From assembly GCA_035500275.1 (NCBI GenBank), contig DATJXI010000035.1:1-9500 (forward strand): a stretch of 9,500 nt of DNA, read 5' to 3'. A program made the translations under genes and the position numbers. The notes under the pieces were generated by a model that saw only the letters and a program-made list of their open reading frames with translations, ran no database searches and was not told the origin of the DNA. Within the stretch, counting starts at the first letter, position 1; the number at the start of each line of letters is the position of its first letter. Source of the DNA: Roseiarcus sp035500275 (GTDB lineage: Bacteria > Pseudomonadota > Alphaproteobacteria > Rhizobiales > Beijerinckiaceae). Below, piece after piece: positions 6,400 to 9,500 of this stretch.

Positions 6400-7857
6400 A
6401 TGTCGCAGCCCGACGCCATCCCGACTCACTCGGCGGCGATGGTTCGCCTCTTTGCGAACATCAACCGAACCGCGGCGCCGATGTTCGGCCTGGTCGCGCT
6501 CGGCGTCTGCGCGATCGCGCTCGCGTGGATCGGCGCGGGCGCCGTCGCCACCTGGTCGGCCTTCATCATCTGCGCCATCGCGCTCGTCTATGCCCTGCCG
6601 ATCGCCTTCCTCGACAGCGTCGACGGAGAGAAGGCGGCCGGCGCTTGGCGGCGCAAGTTCGTGATCGCCACCGGCTTCTGCGGCGCCGCCTGGGCGTATC
6701 TCGTCGTCGCGCTCCTGGAATCGAAGGAGCCGGACGCCCAGGCCTTCGCCATCCTCGTCATGCTCTTGGTCTCGACGGTGATGTCGCTGCTTTCGGCGGC
6801 GATCCCCGCCGCGTTCGTCGCCGGCATGCTGCCGATGATCCTTGGCGTCATCGGCCTCTACGCCTCCCGTTTGCAGGGGGCGGCGCTGCCGGCGGCGGCG
6901 CTCGCGGTCGGGGTCATCGGCTACTTTCTTGTCGTCGTGCAGCGCCTGCACGCCGCCGCCGCGCGCAACATTTCCTTCCAGGCGGAGAAGGATTCGCTCA
7001 TCGCCGAGCTCGAGCAGGCCAAGCTCAATTCGGACGAGGCGCGCCGCCGGGCGGAGAGCGCCAATCTCGCCAAGTCGCGCTTTCTCGCCACCATGAGCCA
7101 CGAGTTGCGCACGCCCCTCAACGCCATCCTCGGCTTCTCTGAGGTGATGAAGGGGGAGCTTTTCGGCCCGCACAGCCTCCCGGTCTACAAGGAATATTCG
7201 AACGATATCCACGTGAGCGGCCAGCATCTCCTCATGCTCATCAACGAAATCCTCGACCTGTCGCGCGTGGAGGCCGGCCGGTATGAATTGAAGGAAGAGC
7301 CGGTGTCGCTTTCCGGCGTCGTAGAGGACTGCTGCCGCCTTCTGTCCATGCGGGCCAAGAGCCGCAACCTCGCCATCACCGAGGCGCTCGAGCCGGAGCT
7401 TCCGCGCATCTGGGCGGACGAGCGGGCGGTGCGGCAAATCACGCTCAATCTGCTCACAAACGCCATCAAGTTCACCCCGCATGGCGGCTTGGTCACGGTC
7501 AAGGTCGGATGGACCCGCAACGGCGGCCAGTACGTGTCGATCCGCGACACGGGGCCGGGCATCCCGCCGGAAGAGATTTCGATCGTCCTCTCCTCCTTCG
7601 GCCGTGGGTCGCTTGCGCACAAGAACGCCGAGGAGGGGACGGGTCTCGGCCTGCCGATCGTCAAGGGCCTGGTCGAGCTGCACGGCGGGCAATTCCGCCT
7701 GACGTCGAAGGTGCGGCAGGGGACGGAGGCGGTCGTCATCTTTCCGCCCGAGCGGGTTATGGAGGCGCTTCCCGCTCTCCATCCGGAGGGAGAGGGCGCG
7801 AAGAAGGGAAGGCGCCGCATTCGGCGGCGCGAGCCGAGCCAGTCGGACGCGGCTTGA
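6400..7857 (+). CDS. six-TM sensor histidine kinase, DivJ/PleC/PdhS-like core
   Basis: An inner-membrane kinase that autophosphorylates on His and passes phosphate to a response regulator. From ATG 6400 it has 485 residues. Six TM helices lie at about 26-47, 50-70, 87-107, 115-135, 136-155 and 162-181, then a coiled-coil linker to about 227. The HisKA box ATMSHELRTPLNAILGFSEV carries phospho-His234, followed by LINEILDLSRVEAGRYEL. The ATPase domain has the N box NLLTNAIKF (Asn354), G1 DTGPGIP (Asp383), F box SSFGRG, and G2 GTGLGLPIVKGLVELHGG (from 413). No PAS, HAMP or receiver domain is seen. The DHp sequence resembles kinases that act on DivK in alphaproteobacteria; the real partner is unknown, as no response regulator lies here. 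ATGs at 6295 and 6367 would add Arg-rich sequence that looks non-coding; 6439 is also possible. The C-terminus is basic. Confidence 0.92.
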   Translation: MSQPDAIPTHSAAMVRLFANINRTAAPMFGLVALGVCAIALAWIGAGAVATWSAFIICAIALVYALPIAFLDSVDGEKAAGAWRRKFVIATGFCGAAWAYLVVALLESKEPDAQAFAILVMLLVSTVMSLLSAAIPAAFVAGMLPMILGVIGLYASRLQGAALPAAALAVGVIGYFLVVVQRLHAAAARNISFQAEKDSLIAELEQAKLNSDEARRRAESANLAKSRFLATMSHELRTPLNAILGFSEVMKGELFGPHSLPVYKEYSNDIHVSGQHLLMLINEILDLSRVEAGRYELKEEPVSLSGVVEDCCRLLSMRAKSRNLAITEALEPELPRIWADERAVRQITLNLLTNAIKFTPHGGLVTVKVGWTRNGGQYVSIRDTGPGIPPEEISIVLSSFGRGSLAHKNAEEGTGLGLPIVKGLVELHGGQFRLTSKVRQGTEAVVIFPPERVMEALPALHPEGEGAKKGRRRIRRREPSQSDAA

Positions 7858-7880
7858 GCGCTGTTGCCCTGCGCCGCTCA
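7855..7880. terminator. hairpin spanning both stop codons of convergent genes
   Basis: TGAGCG (7855-7860) and CGCTCA (7875-7880) are exact reverse complements around a 14-base loop. Each arm contains the stop codon (TGA) of one of the two converging genes. It could act in both directions, but the stem is short and there is no T-run, so termination is only a guess. Confidence 0.3.
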
Positions 7881-8474
7881 GACGCTGGTCCGCTCGCCGA
7901 AGCCGGCCGCCTCGATCGCCAGATGCGTCTTGTTCTGGAAGCTTGCGTCCTGACCCTCGACGATGAGCGGCGCCGCGTCGGCCACCGCCCGGCACACCGC
8001 CTCGACCCAGGCCATCTCGGCCTTCGAGAAATCGTTCAGGACGTAGTGATAGACGAGCGCCTTGTCGCCCGGATGGCCGATGCCGAGGCGGACGCGCTTG
8101 AAGTCGTTGCCGACATGGGCGCTGATCGAGCGCAGGCCATTGTGGCCGGCGGCGCCTCCGCCGACCTTCACCCTCACCTTGGCCGGGGCGAGATCGAGCT
8201 CGTCGTGGATGACGACGAGCGAACTCTCATCGAGCTTGTGGAACCGCAGGGCCTCCCCGACGCTGCGGCCCGAGTCGTTCATGAAGGTCTGGGGCATCAG
8301 CAGCATGACGCGCTTCGACGCGACGACGCCGTCCGCGGCGAGGCCGGAGAAGCGCGGGCGGAATGGCCCGAAGCGGTGGGCGGCCGCGATCGCCTCGACC
8401 GCCATGAAGCCGATATTGTGCCGATTGCGCGCATGGCGCGCGCCCGGATTGCCGAGTCCCGCGATGACGAGCAT
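7878..8474 (-). CDS. pth: peptidyl-tRNA hydrolase
   Basis: Cleaves the ester bond of peptidyl-tRNAs that drop off ribosomes, recycling tRNA in the cytosol; usually essential. 198 residues, normal for the bacterial Pth family. Family blocks are all visible: VIAGLGNPG with Asn9, RHNIGF with catalytic His19, MPQTFMNDSG with Met65-Asn66, VVIHDELDL with Asp91, and GGGAAGHNGLRSI with Asn112. Start ATG 8474 begins the family-typical M-L-V-I-A-G-L-G-N. A GGCGGGG stretch just upstream may be the ribosome binding site, but it is partly inside a stable hairpin (8484-8519). It follows rplY by 63 bases on the same strand, a pairing common in proteobacteria, so the two are probably one operon. The ychF gene that often follows pth is not here; the convergent histidine kinase is. 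Confidence 0.97.
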   Translation of the reverse strand: MLVIAGLGNPGARHARNRHNIGFMAVEAIAAAHRFGPFRPRFSGLAADGVVASKRVMLLMPQTFMNDSGRSVGEALRFHKLDESSLVVIHDELDLAPAKVRVKVGGGAAGHNGLRSISAHVGNDFKRVRLGIGHPGDKALVYHYVLNDFSKAEMAWVEAVCRAVADAAPLIVEGQDASFQNKTHLAIEAAGFGERTSV

Positions 8475-8483
8475 GGGCGCCCC

Positions 8484-8519
8484 GCCGGCGAAGGCCTGTC
8501 GGACAAAGCCTCCGCCGGC
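8484..8519 (-). promoter_or_regulatory. strong intercistronic hairpin between rplY and pth
   Basis: In the mRNA sense, 8519-8508 pairs with 8495-8484 over 12 positions (11 Watson-Crick, one G-U). A further TGTC/GACA pairing is possible inside the loop. The downstream arm ends nine bases before the pth ATG and abuts or overlaps its G-rich ribosome binding site. No T-run follows, so it is unlikely to be an intrinsic terminator. It could lower pth translation relative to rplY or mark an RNA processing site. Confidence 0.45.
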
Positions 8520-8537
8520 TCCGTGTTGAAGCCGGGC

Positions 8538-9233
8538 TTACTTCTTGCCGGCGGGCTTCGCCGCAGCGGCCGGCGCCGCGGCGGCGGCCTTCGGCGCTTC
8601 CGCGCTCGCAGCGGCCGGCGCGGCGGTCGTCGCCGCTGCGGCGGCTGCCGGCGTCTCCTCGGCCATCACCGTCGGCGGCACGATCGTCACGACGGTCAAG
8701 TCGGCGCGCGCGGGAACGGGGCGGCAGCCTTCCGGCAGCTTGAGGTCGGACATGTGCACCGAGTCGGCGAAGTCGAGCCCGGTGAGGTCGATCGTGATCG
8801 ACTCGGGGATGTTGTCCGCCGGCGCCAGGACGTCGACCGAGTGCAGCACGATATTGACGGTGCCGCCCTTCTTGAGTCCCGGAGACGCCTCGCGATTCTC
8901 GACATGGACCGGAATGCCGATGCGCACATGCGAGCCGGGGGTGAGGCGCAGGAAATCGACGTGCAGCGGCCAGTCGGTGACGACGTCGAGCTGATAGTCG
9001 CGGGGCAGCACGCGCTGCTTGCGCCCGTCCATTTCGAGTTCGAAGATGGTCGTCAGGAAGTGGCCGGCGTAGATAAGCTTGTTGACGTCCTTGAAGTCGA
9101 CCGAGATCGGTTCGGGCTTCTCGCCGCCGCCATAGATGACGGCGGGAACGCGGCCTTCGCGACGAACGGAGCGGGCGGCCCCCTTGCCTGTCCCGCTGCG
9201 CGCCACGGCCGCGAGTTCTTTGGTCGCTGCCAT
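8538..9233 (-). CDS. rplY: 50S ribosomal protein bL25, long Ctc-type form
   Basis: Binds 5S rRNA in the large ribosomal subunit. 231 residues: an L25 5S-binding domain at about 5-95 (KGAARSVRREGRVPAVIYGG, then LPRDYQLDVVTDWPLHVDFL), and a TL5/CTC beta domain at about 96-188 (HVRIGIPVHVEN, GTVNIVLHSVDVLA, IPESITIDLTGLDFADSVHM). The tail at about 190-231 is almost all Ala with some Pro, Thr and Lys, ending KPAGKK; such tails are common in alphaproteobacterial bL25 and are probably disordered. ATG 9233 was chosen because AAGGA (9245-9241) is seven bases upstream; the frame opens further to 9344 but that part precedes the promoter-proximal leader. First gene of the rplY-pth pair. Confidence 0.96.
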   Translation of the reverse strand: MAATKELAAVARSGTGKGAARSVRREGRVPAVIYGGGEKPEPISVDFKDVNKLIYAGHFLTTIFELEMDGRKQRVLPRDYQLDVVTDWPLHVDFLRLTPGSHVRIGIPVHVENREASPGLKKGGTVNIVLHSVDVLAPADNIPESITIDLTGLDFADSVHMSDLKLPEGCRPVPARADLTVVTIVPPTVMAEETPAAAAAATTAAPAAASAEAPKAAAAAPAAAAKPAGKK

Positions 9234-9245
9234 GATGATGTCCTT

Positions 9246-9286
9246 AAAAAGTTGCGCCCTTGCCTCCAGGGGTGTCGGTCGGGCGC
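9246..9286 (-). promoter_or_regulatory. rplY leader stem followed by a T5 tract
   Basis: In the mRNA sense GCGCCC (9286-9281) can pair with GGGCGC (9259-9254). After three bases comes TTTTT (9250-9246), which runs straight into the AAGGA ribosome binding site. This is attenuator-like in form, but the stem is only six base pairs with a 21-base loop, so it may mean nothing. Confidence 0.25.
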
Positions 9287-9296
9287 GAAGGCCGCG

Positions 9297-9325
9297 CTTA
9301 TAGGGGAGGCCGCGCAACGGGGCAA
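9297..9325 (-). promoter_or_regulatory. candidate sigma-70-type promoter for rplY-pth
   Basis: On the minus strand, TTGCCC (9325-9320) is followed by a 17-base spacer and TATAAG (9302-9297). The -10 box matches TATAAT at five of six positions and the -35 box matches TTGACA at four of six. A start near 9290 would give a leader of about 57 bases before the rplY ATG. This is the best promoter match I found in the window. A perfect tandem repeat of CGTCGGTCAT (9335-9344 and 9345-9354, plus strand) lies just upstream of it. Confidence 0.55.
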
Positions 9326-9418
9326 GGGCGAGGGCGTCGGTCATCGTCGGTCATAGCGTCCTACTCGGGTCCATGAGCGCGCTCCGGTGATGGCGTTGGC
9401 GCGGCGGCGCGCCGTCGC

Positions 9419-9500
9419 AAAAAGCCGCCTATTTTCGCATTTTTTCGCGTGAAAAAGGCGGAAAAAGCGCGAAAAAAAGCGGAAAAGATGCGAAAAAAAG
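9419..9500. other. phased A-tract/T-tract block, probable intrinsically curved DNA
   Basis: In a GC-rich window this stretch holds eight runs of 4-7 A or T: A 9419-9423, T 9432-9435, T 9440-9445, A 9452-9456, A 9462-9466, A 9472-9478, A 9483-9486, A 9494-9499. Their centres are 9 to 12.5 bases apart, averaging about 10.8, close to one helical turn, with GCG-like spacers. This is the known pattern of sequence-directed bending. Inverted repeats also exist: TTTTTTCGCG (9440-9449) with 9468-9477, and TTTTCGCAT (9432-9440) with 9488-9496. It runs off the right edge, so its full length and neighbour are unknown. Confidence 0.5.

Noticed and set aside
6247..7995. Minus-strand open frame of about 580 codons opposite the histidine kinase
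   Set aside because: It mirrors a kinase with all HisKA/HATPase motifs. Its product is an Arg/Asp/Glu/Gly-rich composition with no recognisable fold.
7509..9356. Plus-strand open frame of about 615 codons across the kinase end, pth and rplY
   Set aside because: It is out of frame with the kinase and antisense to two well-defined genes. It has no coherent domain or credible start.

Overview
This is a GC-rich, chromosomal-looking window. It most resembles an alphaproteobacterium of the Hyphomicrobiales (Rhizobiales), perhaps the Bradyrhizobium/Methylocystis/Beijerinckia side. That placement is inferred from the PBP1A N-terminus, the rplY-pth pair, a DivJ/PleC/PdhS-like histidine kinase and a small secreted GCG...C.PN protein. 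No marker here fixes the genus. There are no transposases, integrases, phage genes, CRISPR arrays, tRNA or rRNA genes, so this reads as ordinary core genome.

Layout, left to right. (1) 1-38, minus: the first codons of a membrane or secreted protein that runs off the left edge. (2) 103-2349, minus: class A penicillin-binding protein 1A, with a perfect hairpin beside its ribosome binding site. (3) 2515-2997, plus: divergent ycgN-type cysteine-cluster protein, with a terminator-like hairpin in its leader. (4) 4284-3056, minus: a 365-residue anchored protein of unknown function, followed by an ATGA-overlapping 44-codon ORF. (5) 4468-4950, plus: cupin. (6) 5100-5515, plus: a possible short Arg-rich ORF overlapping a small secreted Gly/Tyr/His-rich protein. 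(7) 5546-6157, minus: glutathione S-transferase. (8) 6400-7857, plus: six-TM sensor histidine kinase. (9) 9233-7878, minus: rplY (bL25) and pth, probably an operon with a good promoter at 9297-9325. (10) 9419-9500: an A-tract/T-tract block with roughly helical phasing that runs off the right edge.

The genes do not form one pathway. Clear functional units are cell-wall synthesis (PBP1A) and translation (bL25 plus peptidyl-tRNA hydrolase). The others are single transcription units with alternating strands, so most neighbours are divergent or convergent. No gene-free stretch exceeds 300 bases; the longest are 4951-5203 and 9234-9500, both described below. I see no convincing new multi-gene system. 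The points most worth a second look are the phased A-tracts, the coupled 44-codon ORF, and several RNA hairpins placed at ribosome binding sites or leaders.
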